From assembly GCA_030688315.1 (NCBI GenBank), contig JAUYIT010000041.1, forward strand, positions 1-40,183: 40,183 nucleotides of DNA, given 5' to 3'. The notes beneath the pieces were generated by a model. It was given only the letters and a program-made list of their open reading frames with translations, searched no databases and was not told the origin of the DNA. Below, one piece after another: positions 14,933 to 23,229 of the stretch; position 1 is the stretch's first letter, and the number at the start of each line of letters is the position of its first letter. Made by a program: the position numbers and the translations under genes. The DNA is from Candidatus Komeilibacteria bacterium. Its GTDB lineage: Bacteria; Patescibacteriota; Patescibacteriia; UBA1558; UBA10009.

Positions 14933-14961
14933 TTGCTTTTGGCGGTTTTTTTTATTATAGT
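14933..14961 (+). promoter_or_regulatory. Promoter of ileS, nearly leaderless
   Basis: TTGCTT (14933-14938), a 17-nt spacer and TATAGT (14956-14961). The predicted transcript start near 14968 is only about 6 nt before the ATG at 14974. Confidence 0.6.
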
Positions 14962-14973
14962 ATATGCAATCGT

Positions 14974-17907
14974 ATGCTGAATTTCCCTAAACTGGAAGAA
15001 GAGATCCTCGACTTCTGGAAACAACAGGATATTTTCAAAAAAACCTTGAAAAAGGAATCGCCCAGGGGTCCTTTTACGTTTTATGAAGGTCCTCCCACAG
15101 CCAATGGCAAACCCGGCATTCATCATGTGCTGGCCAGGGCTTTTAAGGATTTGATTCCGCGTTTTAAAACCATGCAGGGTTTTTTGGTGGAGCGCAAAGC
15201 CGGTTGGGATACTCACGGCTTGCCGGTGGAACTGCAGGTAGAAAAGGCCTTAAAAATTTCGGGCAAGCCGGAAATAGAAAAATACGGCGTGGAAGAATTT
15301 AACAAGCAATGCAAGCAAAGCGTGTGGCAGTATCAGGAAGAATGGGAAAAGCTGACGCAAAGGATCGGCTTTTGGCTGGATCTGGAAAATCCTTACGTAA
15401 CTTACCATAAAGATTACATTGAATCACTTTGGTATATTTTTAAAAAAATTTACGAGCGTGGTCTATTATATCAAGGCCACAAGGTGGTGCCTCATTGCCC
15501 GCGTTGCGGCACGGCGCTTTCTTCGCACGAAGTAGCGCAGGGTTATAAGGAAGTTACTGAACCGTCGGTTTACGTTAAGTTTAAAGTTAAAACAGGTAAT
15601 AGTTTTGTTAAAAAAGGGGATTATATTTTGTCGTGGACAACTACGCCCTGGACTTTGCCGGGAAATGTGGCGCTGGCCGTGGGCGAAAAAATTGATTATG
15701 TTAAAGTTTATGTTCCTGGGGAGGGCGCAGAGGCTAGTGAAAAACTCTCTGCTTCGTCTGTTAAAATGCAAATTCTTTCTGATAATTATTATATTCTAGC
15801 AAAAAGTTTAGCCCAGCAAGTCTTAGGTGATTATAAGATAGTTTCAGAATTTAAAGGTAGGGATTTAATTGGTTTAGAATACGAACCATTGTTTCCAGGC
15901 GCGATTCCAGTGGAAACCGAAAATTATCAAAATGCTTTTAAAGTTTACCCGGCGGACTTTGTGACAACTTCAGACGGCACCGGCGTTGTGCATACGGCCG
16001 TGATGTACGGTGAAGATGACTATAATTTGGGCACGGCCGTAAGCTTACCTAAACATCATACGGTTGATGAGGCAGGTAAATTCATTATTGATTTTCCCGG
16101 CTTGACCGGAAAATTTGTTAAAAATAAAGAAGCGGAAGAAACCGTCATCAACCATCTTAAACAAAACGGCTTATTTTTCTCTTCGGTTGATTACACTCAT
16201 GATTATCCTTTTTGTTGGCGCTGTTCAACGCCTTTATTATATTACGCCAAAAATTCCTGGTTTATTAAAATGTCCGCCTTGTCGCAAGATTTGATCAAGG
16301 AAAATCAGGCGATTAACTGGATTCCCGAGCATATTAAAAATGGGCGTTTTGGCGAATGGTTAGCCGGTGTTAAGGATTGGGCAATATCGCGCGAACGCTA
16401 TTGGGGCACACCCTTGCCCATTTGGGTTTGCGCCGACTGCCAAACCATAAAAGTCATCGGCAGTTATCAGGAATTAGCTGAGGCGACAGGTTTAAGTAAG
16501 CCAACAGAAAAAGATTTTGACCCGCACAAGCCTTATATCGACGAGTATAAATTAAAATGTTCCTGTGGCGGCCAAATGAGCAGGGTTAAGGAAGTGGCTG
16601 ATTGCTGGTTTGATTCCGGTTCCATGCCTTTGGCGCAATTTCATTATCCTTTTGAGAATAAGGAAAAAGTCGACAGCCACAGCTATTACCCGGCCGATTA
16701 TATTTGTGAAGCCATAGACCAAACCCGCGGTTGGTTTTACACGTTGTTGGCCGTCGGAGTTTTGATGGCCAAAGGCGCGCCTTATAAAAACGTCATTTGT
16801 TTGGGTCACATCAATGACGCCCAGGGTCAAAAGATGAGCAAGTCAAAGGGCAACATCGTTGATCCGTGGGAAGTTATCAATCAATGGGGCGCGGACGCTT
16901 TAAGATTCCATTTGTACACAGTCAACCAGCCCGGTGAATCCAAAAATTTTGACATTAAAAACGTGGCCGAAGTGGTAAAAAAGAATTTTTTGATTCTTTT
17001 TAATGTTTTAACTTTTTATAAAACCTACGCTACTACTGGTCAGTTACCGGAAAAATCCTCGCAATCAAAAAATGTTTTGGATCAATGGATTATAGCAAAG
17101 TTGAATCAACTATTAGTTAGTGTGACTGAAAATTTGGAACAGTATAATATATTTTCGGCTGGCCGATCAATCAGTGAATTTATTAATGAACTTTCAACGT
17201 GGTATTTGCGCCGTAGCCGTGACCGGTTTAAATCGGATGATGAACAAGATAAACAGGCGGCCATTGATACTTTGGGTTTTGTTTTGTTGACCGTGGCTAA
17301 AGTAATGGCACCCTTTACTCCGTTTGTGGCTGAAGAATTGTATCAACAGCTTGGCGGACAAAAAGAATCCGTTCATTTGGAAGATTGGCCGGCGAGTTCT
17401 ACAAAATTTGATGAAAAGATTTTATCTAATATGGAAATCGTCCGGAAGATTGTGGAGCTGGCTTTAGCCAAAAGGGATGAAGCGGGGATCAAGGTCCGTC
17501 AGATTTTAGCCGAGCTTAAAGTTAAAGGCGCTAAACTGACTGATGAATTTTCAGATTTAATAAAAGACGAAGTCAATATCAAAGAAGTTGTATACAAAAA
17601 GGGCGAGTCAGTTTTAGTTGAATTGGACACAACTTTGACTGACGAGTTAAAGGCAGAAGGCCTGTTCCGAGAACTGGTAAGAACCGTCAATCAACTGCGC
17701 AAAGAGGCCGGGTTGACCATTAATGATAAGGTGGAAATTTATTATCAGAGCCAGTCAGCTATGGTTAATAAAGTTATTAATCTATTCAAAAATGAATTAC
17801 TTAAGAACACTTTAAGTAAGTCGGTTCTGGAAGGTGGATTGGATAATAGCTTGATCAGTAAAGAAGTTGAAATCAATGGAGAGAAGGTTACAATATCACT
17901 TAAGTAA
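14974..17907 (+). CDS. ileS: Isoleucyl-tRNA synthetase
   Basis: 977 aa from ATG 14974 (MLNFPKLEEEILDFW, the usual IleRS N-terminus). A GTG 42 codons upstream keeps the frame open, but it runs through the hairpin module and promoter and is rejected. It charges tRNA-Ile in the cytoplasm. Class I motifs: PGIHH at 47-51 in place of HIGH, as is usual in this IleRS subgroup, then GWDTHGLPVE, and KMSKS at 620-624. The editing domain lies between them (SWTTTPWTLPGN, TSDGTGVVHTA). The anticodon-binding domain and the C-terminal LVRTVNQLRKEAGL region are present. A repeat-like segment (GEGAEASEKLSASS, nt about 15716-15765) lies in the editing domain. recO follows after 5 nt, suggesting one transcript. 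Confidence 0.97.
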   Translation: MLNFPKLEEEILDFWKQQDIFKKTLKKESPRGPFTFYEGPPTANGKPGIHHVLARAFKDLIPRFKTMQGFLVERKAGWDTHGLPVELQVEKALKISGKPEIEKYGVEEFNKQCKQSVWQYQEEWEKLTQRIGFWLDLENPYVTYHKDYIESLWYIFKKIYERGLLYQGHKVVPHCPRCGTALSSHEVAQGYKEVTEPSVYVKFKVKTGNSFVKKGDYILSWTTTPWTLPGNVALAVGEKIDYVKVYVPGEGAEASEKLSASSVKMQILSDNYYILAKSLAQQVLGDYKIVSEFKGRDLIGLEYEPLFPGAIPVETENYQNAFKVYPADFVTTSDGTGVVHTAVMYGEDDYNLGTAVSLPKHHTVDEAGKFIIDFPGLTGKFVKNKEAEETVINHLKQNGLFFSSVDYTHDYPFCWRCSTPLLYYAKNSWFIKMSALSQDLIKENQAINWIPEHIKNGRFGEWLAGVKDWAISRERYWGTPLPIWVCADCQTIKVIGSYQELAEATGLSKPTEKDFDPHKPYIDEYKLKCSCGGQMSRVKEVADCWFDSGSMPLAQFHYPFENKEKVDSHSYYPADYICEAIDQTRGWFYTLLAVGVLMAKGAPYKNVICLGHINDAQGQKMSKSKGNIVDPWEVINQWGADALRFHLYTVNQPGESKNFDIKNVAEVVKKNFLILFNVLTFYKTYATTGQLPEKSSQSKNVLDQWIIAKLNQLLVSVTENLEQYNIFSAGRSISEFINELSTWYLRRSRDRFKSDDEQDKQAAIDTLGFVLLTVAKVMAPFTPFVAEELYQQLGGQKESVHLEDWPASSTKFDEKILSNMEIVRKIVELALAKRDEAGIKVRQILAELKVKGAKLTDEFSDLIKDEVNIKEVVYKKGESVLVELDTTLTDELKAEGLFRELVRTVNQLRKEAGLTINDKVEIYYQSQSAMVNKVINLFKNELLKNTLSKSVLEGGLDNSLISKEVEINGEKVTISLK
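15716..15765. repeat. Probable palindromic-element remnant inside ileS
   Basis: Imperfect inverted repeat GCAGAG ... CTCTCTGC, read in frame as GEGAEASEKLSASS. This low-complexity stretch sits between editing-domain strands and has no counterpart I know in other IleRS. Confidence 0.4.
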
Positions 17908-17912
17908 TCGGC

Positions 17913-18575
17913 ATGTCATACATTAACACCGAAGCTATTGTGCTGGCCAAAGTAACGCTTAGGGAAGCGGACCGGTTATATATTTTATACACGCCGGAGC
18001 ATGGTAAAATAGAGGCGCGCGTTAAATCGGCGGCCAGCGCGTCCAGCAAACTAGCCGGCAGTTTGGAACCTTTGTCGTTTGTTAAAGTAATGATCGCACG
18101 CGGTCCGCGCTGGGAAACCATTGCCGGCGTCCAGTTGCTTAAGCGCTTTAATTGCGCCGACCTGTCGGTTTTTGGCCAAAGCGGTTTGGTGAGGGAAATC
18201 TTTTTAAAAATGGTTAAAGAGGGGGTGAGGGAACCGCTGTTGTTTAGCCAATTGTATGATTATTTGCTTGCTTTGGAAAAACAGCAGGCCAATGGTGCTA
18301 CCTGCCGATTTTTAACCATGCGTTTTATTTGGCAATTTTTAAATTTAGCCGGCTTTAGCCATCAGCAAGATAATTTGGATTTTTTGCCTGTTGCCAAATA
18401 CGACCGTTCCGATTCGGCTTTGACGGAATTGCTTAAAAATTGTTTGACTGATTTGCCCCGGCCTTTACAAGTCAGCCATAATTTGTTACAAAAGTTAGAG
18501 GGGTTGACCTATAATTATCTGCGTCACATTTTAGAAAGAGATTTAAGAAGTTTGTCATTCGCTATAAATTTTTAA
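17913..18575 (+). CDS. recO: DNA repair protein RecO
   Basis: 220 aa. The N-terminal OB fold is clear: TEAIVLAKVTLREADRLYIL, then YTPEHGKIEARVKSAA and GSLEPLSFV. A helical C-terminal domain follows. RecO anneals DNA and helps load RecA in the RecFOR pathway. The protein is slightly shorter than the E. coli protein (about 240 aa), and the C-terminal Cys4 zinc site found in many bacterial RecO proteins is not seen; the two Cys at the expected area (GATCRF, LKNCLTDL) do not form it. It starts 5 nt after ileS without a Shine-Dalgarno sequence. Confidence 0.88.
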   Translation: MSYINTEAIVLAKVTLREADRLYILYTPEHGKIEARVKSAASASSKLAGSLEPLSFVKVMIARGPRWETIAGVQLLKRFNCADLSVFGQSGLVREIFLKMVKEGVREPLLFSQLYDYLLALEKQQANGATCRFLTMRFIWQFLNLAGFSHQQDNLDFLPVAKYDRSDSALTELLKNCLTDLPRPLQVSHNLLQKLEGLTYNYLRHILERDLRSLSFAINF

Positions 18576-18576
18576 C

Positions 18577-18632
18577 TGTCATTCTGGAGCAACCCCGCCT
18601 CTCGCGAGAGGCGGGGGAAGCGATAGAATCTC
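18577..18632. repeat. Nested palindromic repeat, family B
   Basis: Outer borders TGTCATTCTGGAGC and GATAGAATCTC flank a perfect 24-bp palindrome (CCCCGCCTCTCG and its complement, 18593-18616). The same outer borders occur in reverse orientation at 36827-36884 around a different inner palindrome. Confidence 0.85.
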
Positions 18633-18637
18633 AAATT

Positions 18638-20584
18638 ATGAATGCTTCTACAAATTTTCCCGCGCGCGGGGCAAGCAAAACAGGTAAAGGAGTGGTTGAT
18701 TTAAGAAAGCTGAATTCAACCGGAGCGGTCAAGCCAGGAGCCAGACCTCAAGCGCCGGTTAAAAAAACCTTGCCCGCTGATTTTTTGTCCAGCGGACCCA
18801 GCGCTGATTGGCATCGGCCCACCCCCCGATTCGGCGGGCCTAAAAAGAAAGCAATTAAAAAATCCGGTTCGTGGCTGCCGTGGGTAATATTGTTATTGCT
18901 GATTTTGGCGGCCGCGGCCATTGCCAGTTTTTTCATCTTTAATAAAGGCACGGGCGGCAAATCGTTGCGCCTCACGTTAGCCGTTACCGAAGCCGCGGCC
19001 GCGGGCGAGGAAGTGGCGTTGGAAATCGGTTACACTAATCTGGATAAAGTGGCTTTAACCGGCTTGCAGGCGGTGCTGGAATATCCCGAAGGTTTTTATT
19101 TCAATACTTCCAGCGTTATGCCGGCCAATCAGGAAGAAAACATCTGGGATTTGCCGGAACTGGGCGTGGGTAAAAAAGAAACTTTGCAGATTTACGGCCA
19201 GCTGTTCGGTCAAAAGGGCGATGACAAGGAATTCACCGTCATTTTTAGATACAACCCGGCCAACTTTAATTCCGATTTTAGGGAAACCCTGACGCAAAAG
19301 GTTAAAATCAATGATGAGTTATTAGTGATCAATTTGGCGGCGCCGGAAAAAATGGAAGACGGCCAAACCCTGGAATTCAAAGGCAGTTTGGAAAACGAGG
19401 ATAAAAATCCCTACGCGGCTTTGCGCTGGAGCTTTGATTTGGGCGAGGCCTTTAGCCCGCTGACGCTTTCTCCCAGCACCACTATCAGCTACCAATGGCA
19501 GTTGGCCGAACTGGCCGCTAAGCAAAAAAAGGAACTACTGGTTTCCGGAAAAGTGGATTCCACCAAAGCCAATCCTTTCCCTTGGTATTTTAAGGTTTGG
19601 CAAACCGTTAAGCATAACGATAAGGATCAGGACAGGATAATTTATCAGCAATCCGGCAATGTTGAAATTTTAGCGCCGCAAATCAAGGTTGGTTTGGAGC
19701 TGGTTAACCCCGAACAAAAAATCAACTGGGGCGAAACAATTGATTTAAAAATCACTTACGAAAATTTGGGCAAATTGGAAGTTAAGCAGGCGGTGTTAAA
19801 ACTGGCCTTTAATAAATATATTGATTGGGCTAAATTTAATAACTCCTCGGGCGCCACTAAAGACGGCAATACCTTAATCTGGCTTTCCACCAGCGGTCAA
19901 AGCACGGCCAAACTGGCCGTGCTGGCGCCGGGTGATAAAGGCGAACTAACGGTCAGCGTGCCCTTAGTTAACGAGCCGGCCGATTTGACCCAACTTTCGC
20001 TGGAAGAATTGATGATTAACGCGGCGGCTTCGGCGCAAATCAGGTTTAACAATACCGACAAAGTGTTTGAGAGTGAAAAATTGGAACTGCCCGTAGTCAG
20101 CCAGGCCCGCTTGCAAACCGAAGCCAGATATTATTTGGACGCCGGTACCAAAGTGGGCAGCGGCCCATTGCCGCCGCAAATCGGCCAGGAAACCAAATAT
20201 CGAATTTATTGGAAACTGTTTACCGGTTCCAAGGGCTTAACCAATGTTAAGGTCAAAACCAGTTTGCCGGCATATATTAATTTTGTCGGGCCGATTGGTG
20301 AACCCACTTTAGGCACGCCTTTAAGTTTTGACGCCACCAGCCGCGAACTGGTTTGGGAAATAGCTGATGTGGCGCCTAACACCGCGCTGATGGCCGTTTT
20401 TGATTTAAGCGTGACGCCGGCCGAAAATCAGGTTAACCAGTTGTTGATTTTGACCAATCCTACTTTGCTCAACGCTTCCGAAAAACAAACCAACGATATT
20501 GTTTCTAAAACGGCTAATCTGTTAACTTCCGATTTAACCGGCGATCCCGTTGCTCAAGGCAAGGGTAGAGTGATGGTAAAGTAA
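18638..20584 (+). CDS. Membrane-anchored protein with extracellular beta-sandwich repeats
   Basis: 648 aa. A Pro/Lys-rich cytoplasmic N-terminus (about residues 1-84) is followed by one transmembrane helix (about 86-108, LPWVILLLLILAAAAIASFF). A long exported part then contains repeated Ig-like/DUF11-type segments, with motifs such as VALEIGYTNLDKVALTGLQAVLEYP, split here as VALEIGYTNLDK and LTGLQAVLEYP, and later IDLKITYENLGKLEV. No enzyme motif is visible; a structural or cell-envelope role is inferred. Two GC-rich palindromic pieces lie in its cytoplasmic region (18659-18670 and about 18817-18840). The second, read PTPRFGGPK, resembles the inner palindrome of the repeat at 36827. The start lies directly behind a family B repeat. 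Confidence 0.8.
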   Translation: MNASTNFPARGASKTGKGVVDLRKLNSTGAVKPGARPQAPVKKTLPADFLSSGPSADWHRPTPRFGGPKKKAIKKSGSWLPWVILLLLILAAAAIASFFIFNKGTGGKSLRLTLAVTEAAAAGEEVALEIGYTNLDKVALTGLQAVLEYPEGFYFNTSSVMPANQEENIWDLPELGVGKKETLQIYGQLFGQKGDDKEFTVIFRYNPANFNSDFRETLTQKVKINDELLVINLAAPEKMEDGQTLEFKGSLENEDKNPYAALRWSFDLGEAFSPLTLSPSTTISYQWQLAELAAKQKKELLVSGKVDSTKANPFPWYFKVWQTVKHNDKDQDRIIYQQSGNVEILAPQIKVGLELVNPEQKINWGETIDLKITYENLGKLEVKQAVLKLAFNKYIDWAKFNNSSGATKDGNTLIWLSTSGQSTAKLAVLAPGDKGELTVSVPLVNEPADLTQLSLEELMINAAASAQIRFNNTDKVFESEKLELPVVSQARLQTEARYYLDAGTKVGSGPLPPQIGQETKYRIYWKLFTGSKGLTNVKVKTSLPAYINFVGPIGEPTLGTPLSFDATSRELVWEIADVAPNTALMAVFDLSVTPAENQVNQLLILTNPTLLNASEKQTNDIVSKTANLLTSDLTGDPVAQGKGRVMVK

Positions 20585-20597
20585 AGGCCTTGCTTTA

Positions 20598-20635
20598 AAT
20601 GGTCATTGCGAGCCCGCCGCTTTGGCGGTAATTTG
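20598..20635. repeat. Truncated family A repeat
   Basis: Starts GGTCATTGCGAG like the complete elements at 26144 and in tgt, then continues with a short GC hairpin (CCGCCGCTTTGGCGG) and loses the second outer border. Confidence 0.6.
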
Positions 20636-20671
20636 AAAAATCAGTTATCGCCCTCTTAACACTAAATAAAA

Positions 20672-21973
20672 ATGCTTTGGGAAATTGTTATTGTTTTTAT
20701 ACTGACCATACTGAATGGTTTTTTTTCCATGAGCGAAATTGCCCTTATTACGGTGAGGAAAACTCATATTGCGGCTTTGGCTAAGCAAGGCAACGGCCGC
20801 GCCAAGGTTATTCAGAACCTCCAGCAAAACCCGGAAGGCCTGTTTGCCACAATTCAAATCGGTATTTCGGTTATCACCATTGCCGCTTCGGCTTTTGCCG
20901 GCGCCAGTATTGCCGAAGATTTAGCCGGCTTATTTAACAAGGCGGGTATTTCCTTTATCGCTGAACATTCCTACGCCATAAGTTTTACAATCGTGGTGGC
21001 ATTACTGTCGTATGTCAGCATTACAATCGGCGAGCTTATTCCTAAGTCCTTAGGTCTTCGTTACTCAGAACCCATGGCCTTGCTGGCGGCTTACCCGATT
21101 TGGTGGCTGTCTAAAATCAGCGGCTGGTTGATTAAACTGTTCAGCGCAACTTCCAATGCATTTTTAAAATTGTTTAATGACACAACTACCTTTACCGAGA
21201 GCAGGCTTTCCGAAGAAGAGATTAGGAATATGATCTTGGAAGGACACAAAGGCGGGGCCATAGATGCTCATGAGAATAACATTATCCAAAATGTTTTTGA
21301 TTTTTCGGATTTAAGCGTTGATAAGATAATGGTTCCCCGCGCGCGGATGTTTGCGTTAGATGTTAACCTACCGGCTAGAGAGGTCGCGCTTCAGGCCATT
21401 GAGTCCGGTTATTCCAGAATCCCTGTGTATCAGGGAAGTATAAACAATATAACGGGCGTGCTTTACACAAAAAAACTTCTTTCTAAATTTGATGAAGGCA
21501 GTCAGAATCTTAACATGCAGGAATTTTTAGTCCCGCCTTACTTTGTGCCCGATACCATGAAAATCAGCGAAGTCCTGCAAAGGCTTCAAAGAAAAAAAGC
21601 TCATATGGCTTTGGTGACTAATGAGCATGGCGAGATAGAAGGGTTGATAACCATGGAAGATATTTTGGAGGAGATTGTGGGTGATATTACCGATGAAACT
21701 GATGAAGCGGATGAAGGCATAAGACCGGAAGGCGATGATTTTATTGTGGCAGGAAATGTTTCTGTTGTTGACTTTAATAAATACTTTAAAACTGATCTGC
21801 CGGAAGATGAGGATTACAGCACCGTTTCAGGGTTTATTTTAGACCGCTTAGGTCGCTTTCCCCAAGAAGGCGATGTGGCGAACCATAATAATTTAAAACT
21901 TACTGTAACGGAGGTCACTTTAAGGACGGTTAAAAATGTAATTGTGAAAAATATCAAGGCAGAAGAATTATAG
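20672..21973 (+). CDS. CNNM/CorC-family membrane protein (DUF21-CBS-CorC_HlyC)
   Basis: 433 aa in the typical order. A DUF21/CNNM transmembrane domain comes first (residues about 1-190, with the conserved NGFFSMSEIALI and GELIPKSLGLRY). A pair of CBS domains follows (about 205-330, DKIMVPRARMFALD and HMALVTNEHGEIEGLITMEDILEEIVGDI). A C-terminal CorC_HlyC domain (about 345-430, with YSTVSGFILDRLGRFPQEGD) ends it. Homologues take part in Mg2+/Co2+ export or Mg2+ homeostasis; the old name haemolysin is misleading. All three domains look intact, so it is probably functional. It is transcribed alone or with tgt 59 nt downstream. Confidence 0.93.
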   Translation: MLWEIVIVFILTILNGFFSMSEIALITVRKTHIAALAKQGNGRAKVIQNLQQNPEGLFATIQIGISVITIAASAFAGASIAEDLAGLFNKAGISFIAEHSYAISFTIVVALLSYVSITIGELIPKSLGLRYSEPMALLAAYPIWWLSKISGWLIKLFSATSNAFLKLFNDTTTFTESRLSEEEIRNMILEGHKGGAIDAHENNIIQNVFDFSDLSVDKIMVPRARMFALDVNLPAREVALQAIESGYSRIPVYQGSINNITGVLYTKKLLSKFDEGSQNLNMQEFLVPPYFVPDTMKISEVLQRLQRKKAHMALVTNEHGEIEGLITMEDILEEIVGDITDETDEADEGIRPEGDDFIVAGNVSVVDFNKYFKTDLPEDEDYSTVSGFILDRLGRFPQEGDVANHNNLKLTVTEVTLRTVKNVIVKNIKAEEL

Positions 21974-22032
21974 ATCATTAGTTGATTTTTTGGTAGGATT
22001 GGTAAAACCGTCGCTAAAGTCAAAAATTTTCT

Positions 22033-23229
22033 ATGTTTAATCTTTTAAAAACCAGTAAAAAATCTCAAGCTAGGTTGGGTGTTTTACAAACAGCGCATGG
22101 CAAAATCCAGACGCCGTTTTTTATGCCCATTGCCACGAGGGGAGCGGTTAAAACTCTGCGTGCCAGCGATATTAAAAATTTGGGCGCGGAAATTGTTTTA
22201 GGCAACACTTATCATTTGTTTTTCAAACCCGGCCTTAAAGTTTTGCAAAAGGCGGGCGGGCTTCATAAATTTATGAATTGGCCTGGCCCCATTTTAACCG
22301 ATTCGGGCGGGTATCAGGTTTTTTCTTTGGCTGACCATAAGGATTTTGGCGGGTCGCATAAAAATCTGGTTAAAATTACTCCGGCCGGCGTGCAATTTAA
22401 TTCGGTTTACGACGGCTCCAAACATCTGTTTACGCCCAAAAAAGTTTTACAGATTCAGGCAACCATCGGCTCCGATATTAGGATGGTGCTGGATGTTTGT
22501 TCGCCGTCAAAGTGCAGCCACGAACAGGCGGAGAAGGATTTAGAAATCACGTTGAGATGGGCAAAATCCAGCCAAACCGCCAGGCTAGAGACACATAATC
22601 ATGTGTCTCTAGCAAAATCGAAATATTTATTATTTGGTATTATTCAGGGTGCCTTATATAAGGATTTGCGATTAAAATCCATTACGGAATTAAAAAAATT
22701 AAATTTTGACGGATACGCTTTGGGCGGTTTGGCAGTGGGTGAAACGACGGAAGAAATGTACGGGGTGTTGGATTATGTTGCGCCGGAATTGCCGGCCGAT
22801 AAACCGCGGTATTTAATGGGCGTGGGGTATCCGGAACAGATTGTGGAAGCGGTCAAACGGGGCATAGATATGTTTGATTGCGTGATCCCCACACGTGAAG
22901 CCCGGCATGGAAGATTGTATGCCTGGTCAAACTCATCAAGATTGCTTCGCTCCTCCGACGTTGCTGCGCGCAAGTCGGAGTCGCTCGCAATGACAGTTGG
23001 TTTCTATAAAACTTATAACATTAAGTCCCAAAAATTCGCCCAAGATTTTTCAGCCATCAACGCCGATTCAAAAATCCCTGAATTGCGAACCTATACCAAG
23101 GCCTACCTACGTCATTTATTCAGCGTGGAGGAGCCGCTGGCCCTGCAGTTGTCCACTTTAAATAATGTGGAATTTTATCTACAATTAATGGCAAGAGTCA
23201 GACAAGCAATAAAAAATAACCAGTTATAA
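22033..23229 (+). CDS. tgt: tRNA-guanine transglycosylase, with two palindromic insertions and no Cys zinc ligands
   Basis: 398 aa. It exchanges G34 for queuine or a precursor in tRNAs with GUN anticodons. The TIM-barrel signatures are present: GNTYHL, the base-binding DSGGYQVFSL (Asp90), GIIQGA, GGLAVGE, and the nucleophile Asp282 in FDCVIPTREARHGRL. Bacterial Tgt normally holds zinc with CxCxxC plus a downstream His. Here the matching segment reads INADSKIPELRTYTKAYLRHLF: the three Cys are absent and only His361 remains. Two repeats sit in frame: a 28-bp palindrome (22585-22612, in the linker before LLFGIIQGA) and a family A element (about 22938-22994) just behind the active-site strand. 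The gene overlaps gpsA by one base (TAATG). Confidence 0.9.
   Translation: MFNLLKTSKKSQARLGVLQTAHGKIQTPFFMPIATRGAVKTLRASDIKNLGAEIVLGNTYHLFFKPGLKVLQKAGGLHKFMNWPGPILTDSGGYQVFSLADHKDFGGSHKNLVKITPAGVQFNSVYDGSKHLFTPKKVLQIQATIGSDIRMVLDVCSPSKCSHEQAEKDLEITLRWAKSSQTARLETHNHVSLAKSKYLLFGIIQGALYKDLRLKSITELKKLNFDGYALGGLAVGETTEEMYGVLDYVAPELPADKPRYLMGVGYPEQIVEAVKRGIDMFDCVIPTREARHGRLYAWSNSSRLLRSSDVAARKSESLAMTVGFYKTYNIKSQKFAQDFSAINADSKIPELRTYTKAYLRHLFSVEEPLALQLSTLNNVEFYLQLMARVRQAIKNNQL
22585..22612. repeat. 28-bp palindromic element inside tgt
   Basis: Arms of 13 bp, GCTAGAGACACAT / ATGTGTCTCTAGC (22584-22613), around AATC, read LETHNHVSL. The outer sequence and codon phase equal those of the element at 3713-3740 (VETRNCASL). 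Confidence 0.85.
22938..22994. repeat. Family A nested palindromic repeat inside tgt
   Basis: Outer borders AGATTGCTTCGCT and CGCTCGCAATGACA enclose an inner palindrome CTCCGAC ... GTCGGAG. It is translated in frame as about 20 residues (SSRLLRSSDVAARKSESLAM). Intergenic relatives lie at 26144 and 27543. Confidence 0.85.

Noticed and set aside
14848..14973. Longer ileS starting at a GTG at 14848
   Set aside because: The extra 42 codons run through the duplicated hairpin module and the ileS promoter; the normal IleRS N-terminus begins at ATG 14974.
14702..14973. T-box riboswitch controlling ileS
   Set aside because: No T-box consensus (AGGGTGGNACCGCG) or specifier stem was found, and each unit is too short; the duplicated hairpins look like terminators or an unknown RNA.
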